Assembly: GCF_023498005.1 (NCBI RefSeq)
Contig: NZ_CP097289.1
Coordinates: forward strand, 4,836,001-4,900,000
DNA length: 64,000 nt
Reading direction: 5' to 3'
DNA from: Streptomyces durmitorensis
Lineage (GTDB): Bacteria > Actinomycetota > Actinomycetes > Streptomycetales > Streptomycetaceae
Shown here: positions 27,608 to 35,539 of the stretch, in pieces
How the letters are laid out: each line of letters opens with the position of its first letter
Numbering within the stretch: the stretch's first letter is position 1
Translations under genes and position numbers: made by a program
Notes under the pieces: generated by a model
Told to the model about the DNA's origin: nothing
The model's input: only the letters and a program-made list of their open reading frames with translations
Databases searched by the model: none

Positions 27608-28483
27608 ATGCAGACAGCCGCAGCCACCACCGCCGACACCATTTATCCGACGCCGGATCCCGCCGCCCGCCTGGCAGTTGACTACGTCCACGGATACTCG
27701 CACCGCGAGGCCCGCAGGCTGGGAGACCAGGCGGACACCCTCGCCGCGCTGCTGCACGACGGCACGGGGTATCCGGCGGGGAGCCGGGTCCTGGAGGTCG
27801 GCTGCGGGGTCGGGGCCCAGACCGTCCACCTGGTCGACTCCAGCCCCGAGGCGCACTTCGTGGCGGTCGACCGGTCGGCGGACTCACTGGCGAAGGCCCG
27901 TGCCCGCGTCACGGCTCACGCGCCCGACGCACACGTGCGGTGGTGCCGCGCCGATCTCTTCGCTCTCCCTTTCCCGGACGCCGAGTTCGACCACATCTTC
28001 GTGTGCTTCGTCCTGGAGCATCTGGCGGCGGCCCAGCATGCGCTCGCCGGGCTGCGGCGGCTGCTGCGGCCCGGCGGGACCATCACCGTCATCGAGGGGG
28101 ATCACGGGTCCGCGTTCTTCCATCCCGACAGCGCCCATGCCCGTGCGGCGATCGACTGCCTGGTTCGGCTCCAGGCCGATGGCGGTGGAAACGCCCTGGT
28201 CGGGCGGCAGTTGCAACCGCTGCTCGCACAGACCGGATACGACGACGTCAGAGTGCGGCCGTGCACCGTCTACGCGGACCGGACCCGGCCCGAGCTGGTC
28301 GAAGGCTTCACCCGCAGCACGTTCATCGCCATGATCGAGTCCGTCAGGGACGACGCGCTGGCCGCCGCGCTCATCACCGAGGCCGACTGGGACCGCGGGA
28401 TCGCCGATCTGCGCAGGACCGCGGACGACGACGGAACCTTCCACTACACGTTCTTCAAGGCCACGGGCATGCGATCCGCATAG
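27608..28483 (+). CDS. SAM-dependent methyltransferase
   Basis: 291 residues. Class I Rossmann methyltransferase: motif I VLEVGCGVGAQT near residue 60, the acidic motif II end VAVDRSADSL, and FDHIFVCFVLEHL (motif IV) followed by LLRPGGTITVIEGDHG. Closest by eye to UbiE/small-molecule methyltransferases; the substrate is unknown. Ribosome site CAGGGTGAAG before ATG 27608. Divergent from the MocR regulator, which probably controls it. Confidence 0.82.
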   Translation: MQTAAATTADTIYPTPDPAARLAVDYVHGYSHREARRLGDQADTLAALLHDGTGYPAGSRVLEVGCGVGAQTVHLVDSSPEAHFVAVDRSADSLAKARARVTAHAPDAHVRWCRADLFALPFPDAEFDHIFVCFVLEHLAAAQHALAGLRRLLRPGGTITVIEGDHGSAFFHPDSAHARAAIDCLVRLQADGGGNALVGRQLQPLLAQTGYDDVRVRPCTVYADRTRPELVEGFTRSTFIAMIESVRDDALAAALITEADWDRGIADLRRTADDDGTFHYTFFKATGMRSA

Positions 28484-28537
28484 CGCGGTCGGCGGAATTC
28501 GCTCGACGCACGGCTTCTCCACGGGTGGACTAGGGCC

Positions 28538-29920
28538 ATGACATCACCCCGTGAAGAGCTGTTGCCCACCACCCGCCGAGCCCTTTTGCACCGTGTCGCC
28601 ACCGCCCAGGCGGAGGGACGGGCGCCTTCACTCGTCGCCTCGGTGCTCAGGGACGGTGAGTTGGTGTGGACCGAGGGGCGCACCTGCGTCGAGGGGCACG
28701 CACCGGACGAGAACGTTCAGTACCGCATCGGCTCGATCACCAAGACCTTCACGGCCGTGCTGGTGATGCGGCTGCGCGACGAGGGGGCCCTTGACCTCGC
28801 CGACCCTCTGGAGAAGTACCTCCCGGGCACGGCCGCAGGCGACGCCACCATCGCGGAACTGCTCGCGCACACCAGTGGGCTGGCGGCCGAGACCCCCGGT
28901 GAGTGGTGGGAGCGTACGCCCGCGTCGCAGCGTCCCGAGCTCGACGATGTACTCGGCGAGAAGCCCTTCAAACACCCCACCGGCCGCCGGTTCCACTACT
29001 CCAACCCCGGCTATACGTTGCTCGGTTCGCTGATCGAGGCGCTGCGCGGCGACTCCTGGGAAGCCGTGCTGCGTCGCGAGATCCTGGAGCCGCTGGGCCT
29101 TGACCGCACGAGTGCCCAGCCGCAGGCACCGCACGCGGGTGGCTGGGCTGTCCATCCGTGGGCGGACGTGATGATGCCCGAACCGTCCGAGGACCTGGGC
29201 CTCATGGCCCCGGCCGGGCAGCTGTGGTCCACGACGGCGGATCTGGCGCGCTTCGGCGCCTTCCTCCTGGAGGGCGACGACCGGGTCCTGTCCGCCGATT
29301 CGGTACGGGAGATGCGGGCACCGGCGTCGCCCGCGCTGCCGGGGGACTGGAACGTGACGTACGGCCTGGGCACGCAGCTGATCGGCGGGGACGGGTTCAC
29401 CCTGGTAGGGCACGGGGGCTCGCTGCCTGGCTTCATGGCCGGGCTGTGGGCGAGCGAGCAGGACGGTCTGGTGGCGGTCACGCTGACCAACTGCACCTCC
29501 GGCCCTGCTGTGACCGCGCTGGCCGTTGACCTGCTGAGGATCGTGGCCGAGGCCGAGCCGCGCATCCCGGAGGCGTGGCGTCCCCTGCCCGAGCTGGATG
29601 AGGCTCTGCTGGAGCTCGCGGGGCCCTGGTACTGGGGGACCAGCACCTTCGTGCTGCGGCCGCAGGCCGACGGGGCGGTCGACCTCTCGCCACTCGCGGG
29701 CGGTGGCCGCGGCTCGCGGTTCAAGCCGAACGGTGACGGCGCCTGGACCGGCCTGGACGGCTACTTCGCCGGGGAGGTTCTGCGGGCGGTGCGACGGCCC
29801 GACGAGTCGGTGAGCCATCTCGACCTGGGGTCGTTCTTCTTCACGCGGGAGCCGTACGACGCGGGGACTCCCGTGCCGGGCGGGGTGGACCCGGAGGGTT
29901 GGCGCGGGCTTCCCCAGTAG
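28538..29920 (+). CDS. Serine beta-lactamase-like hydrolase (class C / esterase type)
   Basis: 460 residues. The beta-lactamase/transpeptidase-like domain (~25-330) has the catalytic SITK (Ser ~66), Tyr motif YSN in HYSNPGYTLLG, and GHGGSLPG in place of KTG. No signal peptide is seen, so it is probably cytoplasmic: an esterase or D-aminopeptidase-type enzyme rather than a secreted penicillinase. A C-terminal ~100-residue beta domain (YWGTSTFVLRPQADG) follows. The stop codon lies at the edge of a 17-bp tandem repeat leading into a parS palindrome. Confidence 0.8.
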   Translation: MTSPREELLPTTRRALLHRVATAQAEGRAPSLVASVLRDGELVWTEGRTCVEGHAPDENVQYRIGSITKTFTAVLVMRLRDEGALDLADPLEKYLPGTAAGDATIAELLAHTSGLAAETPGEWWERTPASQRPELDDVLGEKPFKHPTGRRFHYSNPGYTLLGSLIEALRGDSWEAVLRREILEPLGLDRTSAQPQAPHAGGWAVHPWADVMMPEPSEDLGLMAPAGQLWSTTADLARFGAFLLEGDDRVLSADSVREMRAPASPALPGDWNVTYGLGTQLIGGDGFTLVGHGGSLPGFMAGLWASEQDGLVAVTLTNCTSGPAVTALAVDLLRIVAEAEPRIPEAWRPLPELDEALLELAGPWYWGTSTFVLRPQADGAVDLSPLAGGGRGSRFKPNGDGAWTGLDGYFAGEVLRAVRRPDESVSHLDLGSFFFTREPYDAGTPVPGGVDPEGWRGLPQ

Positions 29921-29924
29921 AAGT

Positions 29925-29959
29925 TTGGTGACCTGTAGAAGTTGGTGACCTGTAGAAGT
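29925..29959. repeat. Tandem 17-bp repeat after the serine hydrolase gene
   Basis: TTGGTGACCTGTAGAAG occurs twice in tandem (from 29925 and 29942). A third partial TAGAAGTTT begins at the stop codon (29918). On the other side of the parS palindrome GTCAGACGAACCACCG is repeated at 30022-30037 and 30049-30064. Confidence 0.8.
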
Positions 29960-29961
29960 GT

Positions 29962-30021
29962 GTGAGAGGCCGGTGGTTCGTCGTGTTTCACGTGAAACAC
30001 GACGAACCACCGGCCTCTCAC
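29962..30021. other. parS site at the centre of a 60-bp perfect palindrome
   Basis: Exact parS at 29985-29998. Every base from 29962 to 30021 is paired symmetrically around it (30-base arms, outer arm GTGAGAGGCCGGTGGTTCG). It lies between the convergent serine hydrolase and GNAT genes and could act as a two-way terminator as well as a ParB site. Confidence 0.93.
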
Positions 30022-30086
30022 GTCAGACGAACCACCGACACGTCACGCGTCAGACGAACCACCGGCCCGTCATGTCAACGGCAGCT

Positions 30087-30539
30087 TCAGAGCTCCAGCT
30101 TGAAGCCCACATGCGAGGCCGTGAACCCGAGCCGCTCGTAGAAGCGGCGGGCATCGGTGCGGGTGGCATCCGATGTCAGCTGTACCAACTGGCAGTTCTG
30201 GCGGCGGGATTCCTCGACGGCCCACTCGATGAACTGGGTGCCGAGGCCGCCGCCGCGCTCGTCGGCGTGGATGCGTACGCCCTCGATGATCGACCGTGTC
30301 GCACCCTTCCGGGACAGGCCCGGAACGATCGTGAGCTGGAGTGTGCCGACGACGCGTCCCTCGCGCACGGCGACGACCACGTGCTGATTCGGGTCTCCCG
30401 CGAGCCGTTCGTACGCCGCGAGGTACGGGGTGAGGTCGTCCGGCGACTCGCGCGTGCTGCCCAAGGGGTCGTCGGCGAGCATCTCCACGATGGCGGGGAT
30501 GTCGTCGGCGACCGCCGGGCGTATTTCAAGATCTCCCAT
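30087..30539 (-). CDS. GNAT-family N-acetyltransferase
   Basis: 150 residues from ATG 30539. A single GNAT domain fills the protein: strand VVGTLQLTIVPGLSRKG, acetyl-CoA loop HADERGGGLGTQFIEWAV and the closing ARRFYERLGF motif. The size and the RSIIEGVRIH segment fit small-molecule acetyltransferases of the RimI-like superfamily; the acceptor is unknown. Separated by a hairpin from the marR gene upstream. Confidence 0.85.
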   Translation of the reverse strand: MGDLEIRPAVADDIPAIVEMLADDPLGSTRESPDDLTPYLAAYERLAGDPNQHVVVAVREGRVVGTLQLTIVPGLSRKGATRSIIEGVRIHADERGGGLGTQFIEWAVEESRRQNCQLVQLTSDATRTDARRFYERLGFTASHVGFKLEL

Positions 30540-30553
30540 GAAGCGCAGCCTAT

Positions 30554-30584
30554 GCAGCCACCTGCCGCCGCGGCAGGTGGCTGC
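30554..30584 (-). terminator. Hairpin between marR and the GNAT gene
   Basis: GCAGCCACCTGCCG and its complement with a three-base loop, a perfect 14-bp stem 13 bp beyond the marR stop in the leftward direction. Confidence 0.7.
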
Positions 30585-30597
30585 GCCTGCAGACGGC

Positions 30598-31056
30598 CTA
30601 CGCCGGTACGCGCACCGCTTCCACGGCCCTGACCAGAGGCGTGAGCTCCGGGTTCAATGCCGCCTCGTCGAGCGCCTCGCGCAGAGCGGCGTCATTGGTG
30701 GGGCGTGCCGCGTCGAGGAGCGCGATGCCTGACTCGCTGACGTTCGTGTAGATGCCGCGGCGATCGGTGGGGCACAGGTAGCGGGAGAGCAGCCCACGGT
30801 CCTCGAGTCGGGTGACCAGGCGTGTGGTGGCGCTCTGGCTGAGGACGACGGCGTCGGCGACCTGCTTCATCTGCAGATGGCCGCCCTCCCCGTCGTGCTG
30901 ACGGCTGAGGACGTCGAGCAGGGAGTACTCGCGCACGCTCAGGCCGTGCTTGGCCTGCAGGGCGCGCTCGATATGGGTCTCGATCTTCCCGTGCAGCAGG
31001 GAGAGCGTGCACCAGCCCTGCGCAAGGGCGGTCAGTGCGGGGTCCGTCGCTGTCAT
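30598..31056 (-). CDS. MarR-family transcriptional regulator
   Basis: 152 residues from ATG 31056 behind GGAGGAAC. Winged-helix MarR domain: SVREYSLLDVLS, recognition region VADAVVLSQSATTRLVTRLEDRGLL and wing CPTDRRGIYTNVSESG. It is divergent from an MFS exporter gene, with an inverted repeat over the exporter promoter, the standard arrangement for a repressor relieved by an exported compound. Confidence 0.88.
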   Translation of the reverse strand: MTATDPALTALAQGWCTLSLLHGKIETHIERALQAKHGLSVREYSLLDVLSRQHDGEGGHLQMKQVADAVVLSQSATTRLVTRLEDRGLLSRYLCPTDRRGIYTNVSESGIALLDAARPTNDAALREALDEAALNPELTPLVRAVEAVRVPA

Positions 31057-31121
31057 GGCTCTTGTTCCTCCGTCCCGGAGCGGCTGAGGACCAGGATAGT
31101 CCACCACTGCAATATCCGGCG

Positions 31122-31152
31122 GTTGCAAGTAACCCGCGTGTGCAACTATTGT
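31122..31152 (+). promoter_or_regulatory. MFS promoter overlapped by probable MarR operator
   Basis: -35 TTGCAA (31123-31128), 18-bp spacer, -10 TATTGT (31147-31152). The inverted repeat GTTGCA (31122-31127) / TGCAAC (31141-31146) spans the -35 to the spacer. Further TGCAA copies lie at about 31108 and 31174. Confidence 0.6.
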
Positions 31153-31196
31153 GGACGCAAGCTAAGCGCACCTGCAACCATCTGGAAGGTAGAACC

Positions 31197-32405
31197 ATGC
31201 CTCTCGCGCTACTGGCCCTCGCGATCGGGGCCTTCGGAATCGGGACCACAGAGTTCGTGATCATGGGACTGCTCCCTGAGGTCGCGGGTGACTTCGGTGT
31301 CTCCATCCCCACGGCCGGTCTTCTGGTGACCGGCTACGCGCTCGGCGTCGTACTCGGCGCTCCCCTGATGACGGTTCTCGGCACCCGCATCTCGCGCAAG
31401 CGGATGCTGATGCTGCTCATGGGCCTGTTCATCGTGGGCAACCTGCTCTCCGCGGTGGCACCGGTCTTCGGCGTCATGCTGGCGGGCCGTGTCGTCGCCT
31501 CGCTCGCCCACGGTGCCTTCTTCGGCATCGGCTCGGTCGTCGCCGCCGAACTGGTCGCACCCGAGAAGAAGGCCGGGGCCATCGCCATGATGTTCACGGG
31601 CCTGACCGTGGCCAACGTGGTCGGTGTGCCGCTCGGCACGCTCGTCGGGCAGACCCTCGGTTGGCGCATCACCTTCGCCGTCGTCGCGGGCCTCGGCGTC
31701 ATAGGCCTGGCCGGTATCGCCAAGCTCGTGCCGGACCTGCCCAAGCCCGAAGGCGTACGGCTGCGCCATGAGCTGGCCGCGTTCCGCAACGTCCAGGTGC
31801 TGCTCGCCATGGCGATGACGATCCTCGGCTTCGGGGGTGTCTTCGCGGCCGTCACCTACCTCGCGCCGATGATGACGGACGTCGCCGGTTACGCGGACTC
31901 CTCCGTGACCTGGCTTCTCGTCCTCTTCGGACTCGGCATGGTCGCGGGCAACCTGATCGGCGGAAAGCTCGCGGACCGTGCCCTGATGCCGCTGCTCTAC
32001 ATCTCGCTGAGCGCGCTGGCCGTCGTGCTCGCCCTCTTCACCCTCACCGCGCACAACAAGATCGCGGCAGCCGTGACCATCACGCTGATCGGCGCCCTGG
32101 GCTTCGCCACCGTGCCGCCGCTGCAGAAGCGGGTGCTCGACCAGGCCTCCGGCGCGCCCACGCTCGCCTCGGCCATGAACATCGGCGCCTTCAACCTCGG
32201 CAACGCGCTCTCGGCCTGGCTCGGCGGCCTCGTGATCTCCGCGGGGCTCGGCTACACCGCCCCGAACTGGGTGGGCGCGGTCCTCGCGGGCTCCGCGCTC
32301 GTCCTGGCCGTCGTCTCGGCCGCCCTTGAGCGCCGCTCGGCCGCTCCCAGTCCGGTCGTCGCGGGCGTGGCCCCCGTGGAGCAGCCGACACCCGTCCACC
32401 ACTGA
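31197..32405 (+). CDS. MFS efflux transporter (DHA1/AraJ-like)
   Basis: 402 residues from ATG 31197 with GGAAGGT upstream; the open frame extends 54 codons further 5' but through the promoter. Starts MPLALLALAIGAFGIGTTEF, typical of DHA1 sugar/drug exporters (AraJ, Cml-type), with 12 hydrophobic helices and loop motif LGTRISRKRMLM. Expelled compound unknown. Followed 59 bp later by the HbpS-like gene, possibly co-transcribed, and repressed by the divergent MarR (inference). Confidence 0.88.
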   Translation: MPLALLALAIGAFGIGTTEFVIMGLLPEVAGDFGVSIPTAGLLVTGYALGVVLGAPLMTVLGTRISRKRMLMLLMGLFIVGNLLSAVAPVFGVMLAGRVVASLAHGAFFGIGSVVAAELVAPEKKAGAIAMMFTGLTVANVVGVPLGTLVGQTLGWRITFAVVAGLGVIGLAGIAKLVPDLPKPEGVRLRHELAAFRNVQVLLAMAMTILGFGGVFAAVTYLAPMMTDVAGYADSSVTWLLVLFGLGMVAGNLIGGKLADRALMPLLYISLSALAVVLALFTLTAHNKIAAAVTITLIGALGFATVPPLQKRVLDQASGAPTLASAMNIGAFNLGNALSAWLGGLVISAGLGYTAPNWVGAVLAGSALVLAVVSAALERRSAAPSPVVAGVAPVEQPTPVHH

Positions 32406-32464
32406 CCCCCCTTCCAGTCCTCCCTTCCAGTCCCCCATCAGCACCACCGCACAGGAGAAACCCC

Positions 32465-32890
32465 ATGAGCACCACCACCCCCACCGTCGCCCCGCTGACC
32501 ACGCAGGACGCCGAAGTACTCATCACCGAGGCCCGCCGCGCCGCCGAGGCAGCCGACGTCACGGTCAGCGTCACCGTCCTCGACGCGGGCGGCCATCTGC
32601 TCGCCTTCCGGCGCGACGACCGGGCCGTGCTGATCTCCGGCGAGACCAGCACCCGCAAGGCGTACACGGCGCTCCAGCTCAACGCCCCGACCGCCGACCT
32701 CGTCGACCTGGTCAAGCCCGACGGGCCCTTCCACACCCTGCCCACCGCCCTCGACCGGCCGCTGCTCTTCATCGCCGGCGGCGTCCCGGTCCACCGTGAC
32801 GGCCGTCTGATCGGCGCCATCGGGGTCGGCGGCGGGGCGCCCGACCAGGACCACGGGTTCGCCACGGCGGCCGTGGAGGCCCTCGCGTAG
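32465..32890 (+). CDS. GlcG/HbpS-family (DUF336) protein, possibly haem-binding
   Basis: 141 residues, one alpha/beta DUF336 domain: VTVSVTVLDAGGHLLAFRRDD, STRKAYTALQL and GGVPVHRDGRLIGAIGVGGG. Family members include HbpS of Streptomyces, a secreted haem-binding sensor of oxidative stress. This copy has no signal peptide and no SenS/SenR kinase pair beside it. Ribosome site CAGGAG. Probably in an operon with the MFS gene. Confidence 0.82.
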   Translation: MSTTTPTVAPLTTQDAEVLITEARRAAEAADVTVSVTVLDAGGHLLAFRRDDRAVLISGETSTRKAYTALQLNAPTADLVDLVKPDGPFHTLPTALDRPLLFIAGGVPVHRDGRLIGAIGVGGGAPDQDHGFATAAVEALA

Positions 32891-32951
32891 TACGGCACCG
32901 CTCGCGCTTGGTGCGACACCGCTGGTGCGACACCGCGTGAGGACACGGCGA

Positions 32952-33000
32952 AGGCCCGCCCTCAAGCACCGGGAACCATCCGGTACTTGAGGGCGGGCCT
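32952..33000. terminator. Bidirectional terminator
   Basis: AGGCCCGCCCTCAAG-x-ACCGG and its near-exact complement close around a seven-base loop, between the convergent HbpS-like and GNAT genes. Confidence 0.85.
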
Positions 33001-33010
33001 CTGCGTGGGG

Positions 33011-33880
33011 TCAGCCGGCCGCCACGGTCAGCGGCGCGAAACGACGGGTCCAGTCGCCGGGCAGCTCCGGGACGCCGTACGTCATCACGGTGTTGAAGGC
33101 GATGGGCGCGAGGCCGCGCTCCTTCACCCAGGCGAGCAGCTCTTCGTGGCGTACGTCGATGTCGGTGCGCAGCGGCCGGTCCGAGCCCGCGGCGAGCGAG
33201 ACGATCAGGGCCTTCGCCGTCTCGGTGTCCCGGGCGATCAGGGGGCCGATGACATGGGTCTCCATATTCGGCCAGGCACCCGCGTAACCGGTGATCGTGC
33301 CGTCCGCCTCCGCGACCCGCAGCTGGTCGACGAAGGCGGGAAGCCGGGTGAGCACGTGGGTGCGGTCGAGGCCGAAGACCTCGGTGTCGAGACGGACGAT
33401 CGCGGGCAGGTCCTCCGCGGTCGCCGGCCGGGTGGCGACATCCGGCAGCGGGCCGTCGGGGGTGATCCGGCCGCGGACCATCTCGGCGCGGCCGATGGTC
33501 TTGAAGCCGAGCTGCTCGTACAGGGGGCGGCCGCTCGGCGTGGCATGGAGGGTGAGCGGGGTAGTGCCCGCGCCTTCGACGACGTACCGCATCAGACGAC
33601 GGCCGAGGCCCTTGCGGGCGTACCGCTCGGCGATGAGGACCATGCCGATCGCTCCGAGGCCGGGGCGCTCCTGCGGTCCGTACTCGGTCACCACGCAGGC
33701 GGCGATGAGGCCGTCACCATCGGGGTCGTCGATGCCGTATCCCGTGCCGGCGGAGAGCAGCAGCCCCCATTTGTGGTCCTCGCGTGGCCAGCCGCGGTCC
33801 TGCGACAGGTCGGCGCAGGCGGTGAGATCACGGAGGGTCAGCCGGCGGATGGGCAGTGCGGAGAGGGTAGGTGTCGACAC
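33011..33880 (-). CDS. Two-domain GNAT N-acetyltransferase
   Basis: 289 residues from GTG 33880; a longer frame runs 5' but crosses the membrane-protein gene. The first GNAT domain (~5-135) carries the acetyl-CoA loop ERYARKGLGRRLMRYV and PLYEQLGF. A second, degenerate GNAT-like half (~140-285) includes PATAEDLPAIVRLDTEVFG and ends near VMTYGVPELPGDW. Its start is five bases from the stop of the DUF2269-like gene, so the two are coupled. Confidence 0.82.
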   Translation of the reverse strand: MSTPTLSALPIRRLTLRDLTACADLSQDRGWPREDHKWGLLLSAGTGYGIDDPDGDGLIAACVVTEYGPQERPGLGAIGMVLIAERYARKGLGRRLMRYVVEGAGTTPLTLHATPSGRPLYEQLGFKTIGRAEMVRGRITPDGPLPDVATRPATAEDLPAIVRLDTEVFGLDRTHVLTRLPAFVDQLRVAEADGTITGYAGAWPNMETHVIGPLIARDTETAKALIVSLAAGSDRPLRTDIDVRHEELLAWVKERGLAPIAFNTVMTYGVPELPGDWTRRFAPLTVAAG

Positions 33881-33885
33881 GCGGC

Positions 33886-34446
33886 TCAGGCTGTCTGACG
33901 TACGTCCTTGGCGTCCACCGGTTTGTGGGCAGAACCACGTCGGTTCTGGCCACGTTGCTTCCGGCCACGGCGGGTCAGGCCCCAGGGCTTGAGGACCGAG
34001 ATGACCGTCATGAAGAGGTAGGCGCTCAGGGAGACGATGGGGCCGGCGATCAGGCCGGTCGGATCCGTCACGGGGGAGCCCACGGACACGGAGGCGACCG
34101 TGTCGTTGATGCCCGGACGCAGCGCGAAGGCCGATGCGGCGGTGGTGGCCAGGGTCAGCCAGAACTTCGTGTAGACCCAGCGGTGCCTGGCGAGGCCCCA
34201 AGGAGTCCCGAGAGACAGCAGTAGGCCGCTCAGGAGCGTGAGCAACGCGAGGGGGAGCACCAGCCAGTCCGCGAAGAGCTTCATGGAGCGCGCGGCGGCT
34301 TCGATGACCGGGGCTGAATCTGTGGTGATGGCCGCAACGGCCAGCGCGAGCAGGCCGAGCGTGAGCCCGAGCCAGCCGGCGGCGGCGGTGACATGGACGA
34401 CGAGGGTGGCCCGGCGAGCGGGGCGGCTTAGTTTCACGTGAAACAC
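33886..34446 (-). CDS. DUF2269-like integral membrane protein
   Basis: About 186 residues from GTG 34446. GTG 34437 is an equally possible start, and both fall in or next to a parS site so that the N-terminus reads (V)FHVK. Four hydrophobic segments (TLVVHVTAAAGWLGLTLGLL, WLVLPLALLTLLSGLLLSLG, FWLTLATTAASAF, GPIVSLSAYLFMTVIS). A basic C-terminal tail follows. Function unknown; partner gene downstream is a GNAT. Confidence 0.7.
   Translation of the reverse strand: MFHVKLSRPARRATLVVHVTAAAGWLGLTLGLLALAVAAITTDSAPVIEAAARSMKLFADWLVLPLALLTLLSGLLLSLGTPWGLARHRWVYTKFWLTLATTAASAFALRPGINDTVASVSVGSPVTDPTGLIAGPIVSLSAYLFMTVISVLKPWGLTRRGRKQRGQNRRGSAHKPVDAKDVRQTA
34431..34444. other. parS site inside the 5' end of the DUF2269-like gene
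   Basis: Exact GTTTCACGTGAAAC. Read leftward, its bases form the codons G|TTT CAC GTG AAA|C just after the GTG start. No extended palindrome. Confidence 0.92.
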
Positions 34447-34513
34447 GGTGCCGGGAGCTGCGGCCGATGGCGTCTGACAGCGGGAGTAACCGCGGGTACT
34501 AGCCTCGGCGTAC

Positions 34514-35146
34514 ATGGCACGCCTTCACCTCTTCGACCTGGACGGAACGCTGCTGCACGGAACGGCAGCGCCCGTGGAGATCTCGCGCCAGCTCGGCCTC
34601 GAAGCTGAGATCGCGGAGCTGGAACGGGACTTCGTGGCCCGGCGGATCGACTCGCCCCAGTACGCGGTGCGTGTGCACACCCTGTGGGCGGAACTCACGG
34701 ACGCGCAGGTCACGGCCGCTTTCGAGGGAGCGCCGTGGCTGATGGGGATCCGGGAGACCTGGGCCGAGATCCGGGAGGGCGGCGACTACTGCGCGGTGAT
34801 CTCGCTGTCGCCGTCGTTCTTTGTGGAGCGGCTGCTCGGCTGGGGCGCACATGCCGCGTATGGATCGGTTTTCCCCGCTGTGCCGTTCACCGAGCCGGTG
34901 AATCCGACGGGCATTCTCAATGCCGCGGCCAAGGTGAAGATCGCGAACCGGCTCTGTGAAGAGTTCGGGGTGGGGCGGTCCGATTGCGTCGCTTATGGCG
35001 ACTCGCTCTCTGACGTGGAGCTGTTCGGAGCGGTGCCTGTATCGGTCGCTGTCAATGCGGATCAGCGGCTGGTCGGGCTCGCCACCCACTCTTATGTCGG
35101 GCGGGATCTGCGTAAGGCGTATGAATTGGTGCGTGCCGCCTGGTAA
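34514..35146 (+). CDS. HAD-superfamily subfamily IB phosphatase (SerB-like)
   Basis: 210 residues. Motif I HLFDLDGTLL at the N-terminus, motif II serine in AVISLSPS, motif III/IV Lys (NAAAKVKIANRL) and AYGDSLSDVELF. This is the subfamily IB pattern of phosphoserine phosphatase and related enzymes; the substrate is not certain. TACTAG at 34498-34503 could be a -10 giving a near-leaderless mRNA. Divergent from the DUF2269-like gene. Confidence 0.85.
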   Translation: MARLHLFDLDGTLLHGTAAPVEISRQLGLEAEIAELERDFVARRIDSPQYAVRVHTLWAELTDAQVTAAFEGAPWLMGIRETWAEIREGGDYCAVISLSPSFFVERLLGWGAHAAYGSVFPAVPFTEPVNPTGILNAAAKVKIANRLCEEFGVGRSDCVAYGDSLSDVELFGAVPVSVAVNADQRLVGLATHSYVGRDLRKAYELVRAAW

Positions 35147-35539
35147 TTGGAGCAATTGACGGGCGCGGGCCGCTGAATTCCCGGTGAAGTACGGCGGGAC
35201 TTGTGCGCCGGGCGGCTGCCGGTATGGTCGAGTCCGGTTCGGGCCGGGTGCATCTCAGTGCATCCCTGGGGGCACGGACGGAGGTCAACGCAGCCTAACG
35301 GGGCGAAGAGATCGAAGACCTGAACTTTCCGTTATGCGACCGGCGTGACGATGAAGGATGGGACGCTGCGGTGAGATGACTGCGGGCAATGTCACATTTT
35401 CTGCCTACTTGTCCGTAGGGTCCGGTAATCCGAGGTTCAATGTGGCCACATTGGCTACCGAGGCAGAGCGGGGAACGTAAGCGGCTTCCTACAGGGAAGT
35501 GCACGGACCGACTGAGAGATGTTCGAGGCGAGGCACAGC
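35147..35539. other. 393-bp region upstream of the globin-reductase gene
   Basis: TTGTGC (35201-35206), 16-bp spacer and TATGGT (35223-35228) look like a promoter, predicting a ~300-nt leader. CAATGTGGCCACATTG at 35438-35453 is a perfect 16-bp palindrome resembling a regulator site. No small gene or known riboswitch consensus recognised. Confidence 0.5.

Noticed and set aside
28538..29920. Secreted beta-lactamase resistance gene
   Set aside because: It has the SxxK fold motifs but no signal peptide and lacks KTG, so resistance function is not supported.
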